In this document: piece after piece, positions 10,936 through 21,680 of the stretch | How the letters are laid out: each line of letters opens with the position of its first letter | Numbering within the stretch: position 1 is the first letter of the stretch | Source: Evernia prunastri | Lineage: Eukaryota; Ascomycota; Lecanoromycetes; Lecanorales; Parmeliaceae | Assembly: GCA_003184365.1 (NCBI GenBank) | Contig: NKYR01000014.1 | Span: 248,001 to 312,000 of the forward strand | DNA: 64,000 nt | Direction of reading: 5' to 3' | Made by a program: the position numbers and the translations under genes | Notes under the pieces: generated by a model | Databases searched by the model: none | The model's input: the letters and a program-made list of their open reading frames with translations, nothing else | Told to the model about the DNA's origin: nothing

Positions 10936-11214
10936 TTCCAACAATCACACAGAAAATGGAGGCCAGATGAGCTGTACAAAGACCGCGAAGTGCCAGAGGA
11001 CGGGCCCGTTCACGGGCCAATTGCGTCGAAGGAGACGGTTCGGCCAAGGCGGAGAACTGCGGAAGACAGTCAAGACCGGAGCTATCAACCTTCCAAGAAG
11101 CTGCCAAACTTGAAGCCTGAAACACGTCGAAGAGGGACACGCCACAACAAGCCCAGTCGTAAGAAGCCCAAGTATGCTGAGACGTCTAGCTCGCTATCAA
11201 GTCTAAGACGTTGA
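10936..11214 (+). other. Open continuation of the FHA-kinase frame beyond the TGA
   Basis: In the same frame as the kinase, 92 codons follow the TGA: FQQSHRKWRPDELYKDREVP, then a strongly basic tail (RPRRRTAED, RRRGTRHNKPSRKKPKY) ending SSSLSSLRR and a TGA. Kinase subdomain XI usually ends in a Trp-Phe/Leu pair, so TGA-TTC looks like TGG changed to TGA by one G-to-A transition. Whether this tail is translated is unknown. Confidence 0.55.
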
Positions 11215-12229
11215 GAAGGAGCTGTCCAGGATGTCGCCATCTTATGGGCTCAATGGCTCTGTTTGATGTTTTGAGGTGACGAATTGTTCGGCGAGTCTGG
11301 CTGAGAAGGTTCAATTTCAAGATGACTGAACACTGAAGCTGTTGTCATGCAGCCACGAAGGCACTTCGATTTGGATGGTAAATGAAAAGTCCTATCATCT
11401 GTACTATACCTGACCCGACGCAGCGTACAATTCAAGTTGAGCAATTGTATGTCAATATTCATGTAGCAACGTGTGACAGCCAAGAAAGAACGCTCTCCAA
11501 ATGCCTATCTTTCCTCTACTCCTACGCCGCTCTTGTACACACATGCCTCAACCCAAGCTATATCTACGCGATGGGGCTCACCCGGGGCTGCAAACCATCC
11601 ACTTATGTGTTTTGCGATTGTGTTTTGACGTGGCTTTTATCTTCAACAGAAGTGCGTGATCCTAGATCTGGCAATGTTCGGCGTACCAGGTCACGCAAAT
11701 CATCCTTTCCCTCTCCACCCTTTGGTATTTTGAGGCAAGCCAGCAGTGTGTGCGATATTGCCAGCCAGTACTGTATTCTCGGCAGTACTTCGATGAATGC
11801 AGTTTCATCCGCAGCATACAAAGCATAGCATAAATAAGTCTTGTAGTTGGCTATTTTTCAGTCCACAGAGCGCCAAAAAGCGGTACCCTTGGAACACTTG
11901 ATTAAGTAGGCTTTGGCATATTACCCATATACAGTTTTTATTCCAAGACGACTTGATAGGGGATAGTAGGATCAGCCTACCGGTTATAGTTCTGCGGTAC
12001 TCTTTATGGCGATGTATTTTTGGACGCTCGCTTACGTGCATCAGAGTCCCAATCAGAGCCAAAAAGAATTCTGCAGGGAGAGCAGCCAACAACAAATAGC
12101 CAGCGGCGCACACCAAAAACATGTCACCCGTTGAGTATATCTCAAAGCAGCTAATACATAGCTCCACGAAGCCCATAATGCTACTGCTACGGATGACATT
12201 GAACGTATCCATGCACTGTGGCTCAAATG
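11215..12229. other. Intergenic, no gene seen
   Basis: This lies between the FHA-kinase and the kinase relic. Frames on both strands (for example 11382-11828 plus, 11805-12212 minus) overlap each other and match no motif. Distant remnants of an FHA part of the relic could lie here, but I cannot see them. Confidence 0.5.
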
Positions 12230-13459
12230 CTGCGCTTGAGGGCTTGAAAAGACTCGAAGACTACAGGCGTACAGGATTTGTTGGCCAACGTAGCTACGGG
12301 CAGGCTTTCAAGCACGAGTCTGGACACTGGGCTGAGATCTTTGCCGTCAAAGTGGCCCCTTTCCCTAAAATTGCACGCGTTGGTCGTGAAGAAAACGATA
12401 AAAAGATGGCCGAGTCATTCGAGCGTAAATGGAGTACATCGATCGGGAGGCGGACATACTGGGAAAAGTGGATCATGTCAGTTTCCATGATAAAGCTAAA
12501 TCGAATTCAGCTGAAAGGCTCATTAGCGATTCGTACTTCGAGCACACCAAATCTTCCGCTATACAGACGGGTTGAGCAATCGTGATGCCGTATTTCGAAG
12601 CCGGAGATTTGGGCTCACGAGTAGAGTACCCACCGTGTGGGAAGAAGTGACCGCTACCTCTGTTCGAAACCACATCGATCAGTGGGCAGATACTTAGTGG
12701 TATACAATATCTCCACGAATTGGGGTACATGCACCGGAAACCAAAACCTGCGAATGTCTTCATAAAGATATTAGACCCGCTGGAGATTGTGATGAGTGAC
12801 TTGCTCAAGAATCTTCTAGCGGGACGACACACTGCGACTCTAGACTGCGGAGTGCTCCAGAATGCTGTTAGGGAAAACCCGGAAAAAGATATGGAGTATC
12901 TGTCGATATGTACTCAACAAGAGTTATCCTTCTGTGGCTACTGTGTCTGTACGCAGAGGACGGAGAATGCAGAGATCAGGGAAAATCTGACGAGCTCTTT
13001 GGACACAGTATTCGGAAAGCCATCAATTCGGAAACCGGCCTCGAAAAGAATGCTGCCCGTCTCGCGGGCCAGAAAACGGCAGCGTATCCTCCTTTGGAGC
13101 GACCTGAATGCCAACAATGCTATGAGTCAGTCTTTTTAAGCAGTTGGAAGCCTCCTCCAGTCACAGAGACATTGGATCGTACCACGGCTTTCGAGAGTCA
13201 GGACAGAGGGTTGAGAGCGGACGACGGAGGAGATCGTGGTGACGTTGGTCCCGTGGAGCCAATTCACGAATCTCAGACTTCCTCCCTGAATGCGCATGTA
13301 GAATTGAGGAGTATATCAGTACTCGCTCACAACTCCAAGGGACCAGCGAGTGTTGGAGTACGTCATCCTGCTAGAGTCGTCAAAATCCGGTCCAAAGTCC
13401 CCATTAGCGACAAAATACTTGATGCGCTATCACGAAACTCTTTAATAAAGGAAGATTGA
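12230..13459 (+). pseudogene. Decayed serine/threonine kinase gene (relic)
   Basis: Kinase subdomains appear in order but in different frames and with stops between them. The glycine loop is GFVGQRSYGQAFKHES and the VAIK lysine is in EIFAVKVAPFPK (frame of 12235-12430). After a frameshift near 12430 comes the alpha-C helix EYIDREADILGKVDHVSFHD. Then there is an in-frame TGA just before AIVMPYFEAGDLGSR (hinge, near 12580) and another stop after CGKK. The catalytic loop reads YLHELGYMHRKPKPANVF, so the catalytic Asp of HRD is Lys. Another frame change precedes DMYSTRVILLWLLCLYAEDG (subdomain IX), and RPECQQCYESVFLSSW (subdomain XI) follows. The last part, to the stop at 13457-13459, is open. 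It is probably a dead duplicate or relative of the FHA-kinase 1.3 kb upstream. Confidence 0.85.
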
Positions 13460-13570
13460 CTGTGGATTGCCGGTGGGGAGCTGAGGAAGGGTTACATTGC
13501 TGTCTGATTCATGCTTGTCCGGGTGGCAATTCTGGTTTGCAAGTTCTCCAAGATACTCTTCATTGTATCT

Positions 13571-13588
13571 AACTGAAGAAGTCTTGTT
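13571..13588 (+). repeat. 18-bp direct repeat, copy 1
   Basis: AACTGAAGAAGTCTTGTT is found here and again, identical, exactly 800 bp downstream at 14371. The following few bases are still similar (TTTG / GTTG). The pair could be the ends of a decayed mobile element. Confidence 0.7.
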
Positions 13589-14370
13589 TTTGACTTAGAA
13601 TTGGTTTTTATTGTTTTTATAGTGGGGGTGTACGGGGAGCCTCATACAACAGGGTTGCGATAGGTATATAGTCCGTGGCAAGCACGCTTCCAACCCCTAT
13701 GTCCTGAGATCACCCTACCGTCCAATCATCGTAAATACCCTTAGAGTAATCCATTGACTCGTTCCTCTTTTGCACAAGGAAATCACCCTCGAGAGTACCC
13801 CAGTCACCCGATACCCTCTCCATGCACCTGCCACTCGCAAGATGCTACGAGTCCGTAGCAATACCACGAGTCCGTAACAACCTCACAGGAAAAATATCGA
13901 GTAACCCGTAACCGCTAAGAGAATAAATCCAAACCACGAGAGTCTCTCTCTAACCTCATCAGTAAATCGAGTATTCATATTACTATTTCTCCTAAACGTT
14001 AGTAGAGATATCGTTATTCGAGAATCATCCTTCAAGTGTCGTATGCAGACGCAACTGCCAGACCCTAATACGTTATAATAGAAAGAAATCGCCGTGCGAG
14101 AAGCGATGATATGCGTTAGAATTTACCGCAGAGGGTTGTCGCCATCGAAGAAGACGAAGGCACTGTTGTCGTTTTTCGAAAGCGAAAGTATTGTTATCGT
14201 TGTCGTTACTTCATCGACCGAGCAAGTGATAGGCGCTCTAAAGAATCCAATTCTCGCGATATGCTGGGTTGTCGGAAAAGGATGAGATCTCTTGGCTCTA
14301 TTGAATACAGCAAGCTGTATCAGTAGGTTCGTAGCCGGCACCGACGTACAGGTGGATCTCGCAGCCAGCC

Positions 14371-14388
14371 AACTGAAGAAGTCTTGTT
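14371..14388 (+). repeat. 18-bp direct repeat, copy 2
   Basis: An identical partner of the 13571-13588 copy. The 780 bp between them have no intact reading frame or recognised transposon motif. Confidence 0.7.
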
Positions 14389-14717
14389 GTTGTTCAATGG
14401 TCTTAAATCGACGTAATGTTGGATAAATTCTATATAGGATCTATGGGTTGATGTTGGGTTGCTGAGGACATCGGGGGGAGGGGGGGTGGGGTACAAGTAC
14501 CTAGGTACCTAACCCTGCCCTCAAGTTTGCCCTAATCGGTATCGCCGACAACGACATATCTCGGTCGTAAGCAAGGTGTCGAGCTTGCAAATCCAGTCAG
14601 GTATAGCAGAAAAGGGTGACCACTGACTGCGCTCATTGGATATAGAGTAGCATGATACTTGAAGTCTCAAGCTAAGGGCACCATGGCTATTCTCCCATCC
14701 TGATCTAAACAAAGTCG

Positions 14718-16573
14718 ATGGCTCCCCTCTCCGTCGCCTGGCCTCCTCGACCCCAAGCGAGACTCCCATATCTAGCCCTCTGCTCCATCTGCCGCTCTTT
14801 TACAACCTCCACGTCATCGCTCTCCTCTTCCCAGTTCCGCCGCTCAGATTTCACTGGTCAGCCATTCACCGGTACCTATGAGCCTGGCGGAAGAACATCA
14901 GGGCCACTTGGGGATGCTTCTGTCCTCGGGGCGCCGACACTGACACCGAAAGTTCTGAAGGAACACCTTGACAACTTTGTGGTTGGCCAGGAACGGGCAA
15001 AGAAAGTTCTGAGTGTGGCTGTCTACAATCACTATCAAAGGATACAAGAGTCGCAACGTCGAGAAAATGAAGAGCATGAGATATTACAACAGCAGCTACG
15101 GAGGGAAATGGCGGAGAGCCATCCAATGGAAGGTAGGTCAAAGATCAACAACTTCAATATAGATTTGCTGATTGTTTCCAAGACGAAGTCCCGGGTCACC
15201 AGCAAGCCATCCCCCTCACCTCCCCGTCTTCCGGTTTAGGCGCTGCCCCAATTCTCGACGCATCTCAGCTCACCCTCGAGAAAGCTAACATACTTCTTCT
15301 CGGACCCTCAGGAGTAGGCAAAACACTTATGGCCAAAACCCTTGCCCGTGTTTTAGCAGTCCCGTTCAGCATGTCTGATTGCACTCCTTTCACTCAAGCA
15401 GGTTACATTGGCGAAGACGCTGAAATCTGTGTCCAGCGTTTATTAGCAGCTGCAAATTACGACGTTGCAGCTGCAGAAAGAGGTATCATCTGCCTCGACG
15501 AAATAGACAAAATTAGCACTGCGAAAGTCAGCCACGGCAAAGATGTCGGAGGTGAAGGCGTGCAGCAAGCACTTCTCAAAATAATTGAAGGCACAACCCT
15601 ACAAATCCAAGCCAAGCAAGAGAAATCTGCACGCGCACCTGGCTCTTCCAATTCCAGCTATCCGACAAATAGTCCGCTCTCTGGCGGCATGATGGGCGGT
15701 CCCTCTTCCACCTCTTCTGGCTCGGGCAATAACACCTCTGGTCCATCTAAAGCAGAAACATACAACGTACGTACAGACAATATTCTCTTCATCTTCGCCG
15801 GCGCCTTCACCGGTTTGCAGAAAATGGTTATGAATCGCATCGCCAAAGGCTCGATAGGATTTGGCTCGCCTATACGTTCTTCTTCTTCATCTTCTTCCCC
15901 GTCTTCAGGTGGCCGAGATAGCATCATTTCTGTGAAGACCGGATCAGAGGAAAGCAAGCTCTTCGAGAAACATCTCCCCTTCTTCGCACCCCAATCGCCT
16001 GACCAACCAGCCCTAACCGAATACAACCCTCTTGATCTCGTCGAGCCTACAGACCTGCAAACGTACGGCCTGATACCTGAACTTATAGGCCGAATACCTG
16101 TTACGGTGGCTCTATCGGCACTCGACGAAGACGCGTTGATAAGAGTCTTGACCGAGCCGAGGAACAGCATGATTAAGCAATACGAACAGCTATTTCAGCT
16201 GAGCGGAATAGAGTTGCGATTCACACGAGGCGCTCTGAGGGAAGTGGCGAAGAGTGCGTTGGGCATGGGGACGGGGGCGAGAGGGCTGAGAACCGTTTGT
16301 GAGAGGTTATTGACGGAGACGATGTTTGAGGCGCCAGGCTCAAGCATCAAGTACGTCCTCATGACCGAAGCGGTTGCCCAGCGCAAATCCGCGCCCATCT
16401 ATCTCGCCAGGGGCCAGCAGCACAGGTTCGAGCAAATCATTGCCGAGGAAGAAGAAGAGTGGGATGCGAAGACCAGCAAGGACCTGCAAAAGGACGATGG
16501 TGCTAGTGCAGATGGTGGAACCGCTAGCTTTGAAGAATATAGAGAGAAGAGCAAGGCTGCTGGGGTCATGTAA
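14718..16573 (+). CDS. mcx1: Mitochondrial ClpX-type AAA+ ATPase (Mcx1-like)
   Basis: This AAA+ unfoldase acts in the mitochondrial matrix; in fungi with ClpP it feeds substrates to that protease. The N-terminus (MAPLSVAWPPRPQARLPYL) is rich in Arg, Ser and Thr without acidic residues, as in a mitochondrial presequence. The ClpX start follows: LTPKVLKEHLDNFVVGQERA. One intron (15133-15182) joins MEG-coding G to AC, giving 601 residues. Walker A is GPSGVGKT (~179-186), Walker B is IICLDEIDKI (~240), and sensor-2 lies in GARGLRTVCERLL. The bacterial zinc-binding N-domain is absent, as usual for mitochondrial homologues. A Ser/Gly/Thr-rich insert (about 15650-15760) interrupts the large AAA+ subdomain. 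The C-terminus ends EEYREKSKAAGVM. Confidence 0.95.
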
Positions 16574-17026
16574 CGATATGACATGTAATGAATCATTTGT
16601 GAACGGGCATAGCTGAATGGATCTAGCACGGCACTGGGAAATTCGAAAGGTATGGGGATAGCATTGACCTGTATATAGGAATGGGAGTCACAAGCGAAGA
16701 CGCTGAATCAATATGAATTTTTGGCTTGTTGAATGCTGTAGTTGTTCCAGAACCTCTATGTTTTGGCCGTGCAAAGAAAAAGGTGGAGCTCAGCCATGCG
16801 AGTCCTCCAACAAAAATGCTGTACACCTCAGGTTGTTGCTATTCCCGTGGCGGTGGGAGCAACACCACGCTTCGTGCCAGCGTACAAGTGAAAAGACACC
16901 ATAGTATTCTTTCACGTCTCAGTCTAGAAGGATTCGGAGTCAGCATGTTTCCGCGATCGAATAAGAAGCCTGAAACAGGTCGTGGGGTTGTCTAAGATAG
17001 AACTCACAAGCGTGATTGGAGAAGAT
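16574..17026. other. Intergenic between convergent genes
   Basis: This is the shared 3' flank of ClpX (plus) and YHM2 (minus). It should contain both 3' UTRs. I see no gene. Confidence 0.6.
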
Positions 17027-18261
17027 TCAGTGCTTGGCTGTAACCTTATCACCAGTGAGCTTCTCGACAGCTTCTTTCGCCCTGTTCGAATTTTCTTTAG
17101 CGAAAGCCTTGGAGCATTGCATGAAGGGAACCTCACATGTCACCCAGAGCCACCATGCATATTGTTTGCCAGACACCCAAGCCAATTCGAGGTGTGACGC
17201 CACGGTACAGACCCTTGATACCGTTGTTCGAGTAGATATAGTTCAGTGTCTTTCCCACTGTCAAGTTCTTAGGCCGATTTGGATCCTCGGTCTTGCTCTG
17301 CATCTCCACTCTAATGACCTCAATAGGTTGATTCCAAGCACTCAGTCCACCACCAATTCCACTGGCTAATACCTTCTCCATAGAGCCGAGCTTTTGCCCC
17401 TCCTCCTTTCCTGTTGCTGATCTAATACCTGACTCTGCCAAGCGTGATAGACCAAATCTTGAGCCCCAATTCGTAGTCTGTCGAATTGCCACAGCGTTGA
17501 CACCCCTGTTAATTCCCCTTATCCCCTCTCTACGGTAAATATCCATAAACGTCTCAAAAGTTCCTGGGGGCTTGACGCCCTGGGCTGCGATTTTGTGTTT
17601 TGTGATTTCAACGGTTTTCATGCAGGTGCAGAAGCCCATTGTAGCATATGCTTGGGCCACGCCTCCTGCCATGCCACCAGAGATACCGCCGACGAAGTCG
17701 CTCGCGCCGAAGGATTTAGCGTAGAATTCGGCTTCGGAGGCGACGAAGAGGAGGACAGCGCCTTTTGTAGAGGCTTCGATCCAGGCCCAGGGGATGAGAC
17801 CTTGGTAGTCTGAGGCATTGTGTCAGTCAAGGTAAGAACCAAAGTCACTTGAGAGCTATGCTTACATCCTAGTACACCGCCTCGTCCCCATACTCTAGAT
17901 AGAGCTCCCGCGAAACTATCACCTCTATTTGCTGCCATCGTGGTTTTGACCACCTCGAGGGGCTTTATCTCGGTGTTAGTATGCGGTCGGCTACAATGAA
18001 CGACTTTGGGCTCGACGTACCTGGCCTAGAGTTGTGACTCTGGAGAAGCAAAATGTCAGTCCATCCACTCACAGACACCTCCACTCTATCTTTCGACTTA
18101 CTCAAACATGTTCAACCCGGCGCCCACTGTATCACATCCATGTCAGACTGGTAGTACCAACAGCTGATGGCCCAGTGTTGCTCACATAGAAGATTACTGA
18201 ATTTGACAGGCTTCTTCTCGAGCTTTGCCGGCGCAGAGCCCGCAGCTGGTGTTGTGGCCAT
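17027..18261 (-). CDS. yhm2: Mitochondrial citrate/2-oxoglutarate carrier, Yhm2 type (SLC25)
   Basis: This inner-membrane carrier exchanges citrate for 2-oxoglutarate and so exports citrate and reducing power; its family is known to bind mtDNA as well in yeast. The ATG at 18261 gives MATTPAAGSAPAKLEKKPVK, and small exons encode NLLLGAGLNMFE and PLEVVKTTMAANR (first carrier repeat). The big exon has TVEITKHK, GIRGINRGVNAVAIRQTTNW and PIEVIRVEMQ, the Yhm2 signature. The last splice (intron 17136-17082) joins GAC-AT to G-GCG and yields GDMAKEAVEKLTGDKVTAKH, which fits the family better than stopping at GDM*. Three carrier repeats are present. It is convergent with ClpX. Confidence 0.93.
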
Positions 18262-19063
18262 TCCGCTTTGCTGGTATTACTATAACCCTGACCAAGGGAA
18301 GAGTGGCGCTTCGTTGCTAGGACGGGTACGGAGGTCGAGCTTTCAACTCTAGCTAGCAGCAACAAGCGTTCGTTCTATTTTCTCTTCCCAACCAGATATG
18401 ACCAGACCTTGCTTGATTCTAGGAATTTAAGCCCAGTACAATCTTGTAGGCAGTGACTGGTCAGGATGCGCGACTCGTAGCGCAATGGACACGTATGGTG
18501 AGGGCAAGGGGGGGAAAGATGAATAAGATCTTACAGGTAATCGCCGAAGTTTTTCGGAGTGCTTTTGAAGCTCACCGTTCCTATTCCGGAGCAGTAAATA
18601 CTTTCAGGGTTCACCACACAGGCGCTAAAGAAGTGGCTTGGCGCGCATCGTTGGGCGCGCTAGAGTACGAGTATCGCGACAGATTTTGGCTTACTTTAGT
18701 GTTTGTTCCTCGAAACATTTCCAGTCTTGACTCTTAAAGCTTCAAAAGTTCATAGATAGACCATCACCTCGGTCGCCGAGAGCCTCGTCAAGCGCTGAAG
18801 CTTGATTCATGCTGCATATTATCCGGCATAAAACCAGTAGCAAGTAACCGAACGCTGGCCAAGTTGCTGGCCGCACTAACCCTAACCTGAGACTTCTCCT
18901 TGTGCCCTCTCCTTTCGTCTTTTTACCAGACAACGGTTTGTATCCTTCATCATCTCTTAGCTCGACTCTTTTTCAAAGGAAGCTTGTGAGGCAGACAACA
19001 TCTAATACCAGACAAAACCGCTTCTAAAGCCTCTCTTTTCTCTCCTTCCATCTGTTTTCAAAA
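18262..19063. other. Intergenic between divergent genes
   Basis: This holds the promoters of YHM2 (minus) and the DUF6604-type gene (plus). The frame at 18453-18737 has no recognisable features. I see nothing else. Confidence 0.5.
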
Positions 19064-21680
19064 ATGTTCTTCGACAATACTTACCAACGCTACAAGAACC
19101 AAACAGACAAGATTGCTCAATGGCTGTTGGAAACAGCTGAGCGATGTGGCTACAGTCCAGAGACTTTCCCGGACGAGAACACATTCCCAAAGGCGCCCGG
19201 AGGTCGGTTGAAAGGTAAGGCAAGAAAGGAGGCTCAACAACAAGCGCCATCTTCTCTTGCCCATGCCCCAGTTTTTCGCCTACGCTTGACTCAGTTCACA
19301 GAGCTTGCTCACATCATTGTCAAAAACAAAGGTATCGATATTCCAGCAACCTTCATCAATTTGGTGCGGCATACAATCAGACTCCGAAGAAAGCATTCCA
19401 CCCTTTTCGGCTCATCTGAAGAAGATTCTTCGATCCGCGACTCGAACGCGACTCACGACTACTTCGTGAACACTCTGGAATGCGTCCTCGATATACTGAA
19501 CTCAAAAGTCGCTTCCTCCAGTGAAGTGCCAGAGTCTTCGCAGACAACAAAACCGCATGCAAAGAAGTTCAACCTCGTGAACAAATTTGCTGCCCTTGAA
19601 GTTCATGATCCAACAGAGATGGAATTGGACGCATTAAGCACTCCACCATCGGCTCGGCAAGGGCAGTCACAACGGCGCCATGTCGTATATGAAGCCGAGG
19701 ATCATGACGTACGCTTTGCAGTTGTCTGCTACTTTATCGATCTGCACAACATTCGCGACTTTATCCAGAAGACGTGGGAAGACTATAAGCTTGGCAAAGA
19801 GAGTCTTATGACAGCATCCGTTCTGACGAACACTGCATTTGATGCAGTTCGTCACACGGATGACGAACTCCATGGGGCCTTTCCTTCGCTTGAGAAGTTC
19901 AGACCAATAGCTTCATGGTTTTACCTTAGATTTTGTGACTCTCGCGGTGTGGACGCTACACAGAGAGGCGCCGGATGACCTCTTCAACTACGAGATAGCA
20001 GACATGGCAAGCTTCTTCTATATGCCTACCACACAGATTCTCTACAAGTGGATACGTCGATTTCCATATCAGGTAGAACCTGAAGCATCAAGGAGGACAC
20101 GTAGTGACTACGGTAGTACCAGTAGTCCCACTGAGTCTGGCCAAGCCTATTCTGAAGCCCGACAAAAGCTTGTCGAGGACGAAGAAATCTTGATGGAGAC
20201 AATCACGGAGATCGTCTACCTTGGCCTTTTTGGCTTTGCCATCCCTGGTGAAGATACAATGATTGCAGGTCTTAGAGAAGTAGCGGGATGTCAGAAACCA
20301 ATTTCTGGTTGGCTCTGTTTCGCTACCCAGGTCTTTCTTGACATCCACAAGATCACGGGTAATGGTTTTCGGAAGGCTTTTCAGGAATTGTAAATCGCTG
20401 GCCGAGACGCAATAGCAACACTAGAGAGTATCGAAAGAATAGGGCAGCAGCAAATCAAAGCCCAAGTCGGCTCTCGATACAAGCAGCCACCCAAGGATAC
20501 AAATCACGAGAGGACAGTTGGCTATATACATAGTTATATCCTCGATGACGACCCTGAGATTAGAGAAACATGGTTTATGCATGACACAATACGTGCGAAG
20601 GATCCTGAACCGCACAGGCTACTCGTTCGCGCCCCTCTTCTATGCGGTCTGATCAGATTTACCATAAGCATCATGCTCCACAATCTAGGCGTAGAATTTG
20701 CCAAAAACTCTCAGTGTACTCTACCCACTGCTCATCTGTATCATGCTCTTCGATTGACATCGGACCTGGACCTTGCGTGGCCAGACATGGACCTTTTCAT
20801 CAACAATATCACGCCGGAAAAGCTTTTCCTTGGAGGTCTTCCAAGCTACCTAGAGTCCTGTCTCAGGCGATTGATGTTGATGCAAGGTATCTCGCCGAAA
20901 GTCTTCGCGAAAGGGGGAAACAGACGGTCAAATCGGAAGACCCTCCCTATCACACCCTCGATCTCCAAGTCTGGCCGAGACTGGCACGAAGCGTCTGCTG
21001 TCACCAAAGCCTTCCGAGACCGACATGTTATGAGCAACACAGTAAAATGGACCTTCGAAACCGTCGAAGCTGTCTTCAAACAGCCAATGAAGAACAATGC
21101 TCAACAACTCGCAGCCCGTGAGCAATGGAAGGAATCTCAGCGACTCGGTATCCTTCCACTGCTTCTGTCGGTCAGAAGTGCCATTATCGCGGAATTGCCT
21201 GTCCTTACATTCGATTATCTTGGCCTGCATCTACGCTGCGAAAGTTTCCTTGTCAAACTACGCTCAGAGCTTAGTGGAGACGAGAAAAAGATCGACGGTA
21301 TGACACAGTCAATTCAGGAGCCAAGCTGGCTCCCAGGAGACATGGTTTTCCCCATACTTCGAAATGCTGTCGAATGGGAACATGTGGCAAAAAAGGTTGG
21401 CGTTGACGGTGGCCTTTTACCGGAGTGGCGTCTCTTCTTGAAGACGGGGGCTCTGCTGAAGGAATTCATCCAGAGCGAAGGAGATTGCGAGACTAAACGC
21501 TCAGAAATGTTTGCGGAGCAGATGAAAGAGGAGGTAGTGGACGATCTGCCTGTTCCCGGTGCCCGCAAGCCTTTCAATCCAGAATACTACATGGAGGAAT
21601 GGAAGATGTCTCGAGCGGAGAAGAAGCGAAGTGAGGCCATCTTAGCGGGGAAACAAGATCTTAGAAACACACCCTGGTGA
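19064..21680 (+). pseudogene. DUF6604-type fungal protein gene, broken by a frameshift and a stop
   Basis: The start MFFDNTYQRYKNQTDKIAQW, with GGRLKGKARKEA a little later, resembles fungal DUF6604 proteins, whose function is unknown. The first frame (19064 on) reads well to WFYLRF near 19935 and then loses sense. A +1 frame continues at once with VTLAVWTLHREAPDDLFNYE and ADMASFFYMPTTQILYKW. Dropping one T of the TTTT at 19931-19934 would join them. That frame meets TAA at 20391-20393 after FRKAFQEL, then runs open again through IAGRDAIATLESIERI to the stop at 21680 (ending GKQDLRNTPW). I tested GT-AG introns across both breaks: those with usable lengths do not restore frame. The rest looks well preserved, so the breaks are recent or are sequencing errors. 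Confidence 0.7.

Larger units (their letters stand above)
13460..14717. other. Gene-free block, possible transposon relic
   Basis: No coding gene is supported. The block contains the 18-bp direct repeat pair listed separately, the short repeat ACGAGTCCGTA (13849, 13869), a G-rich run at 14472-14489 and the palindrome-like GTACCTAGGTACCT at 14498. The last ~100 bp should include the ClpX promoter. Confidence 0.45.

Noticed and set aside
11805..12212. Minus-strand frame with hydrophobic stretches resembling a membrane protein
   Set aside because: It is antisense to the start of the kinase relic and has no family signature; hydrophobic stretches arise easily in AT-rich sequence.
14094..14285. 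Plus-strand frame inside the 800-bp repeat-bounded block
   Set aside because: It is short and shows no transposase, integrase or reverse-transcriptase motif.
17108..17136. A 29-nt intron at the YHM2 C-terminus
   Set aside because: It is too short for a spliceosomal intron; the 55-nt alternative (17082-17136) gives a better-conserved end.
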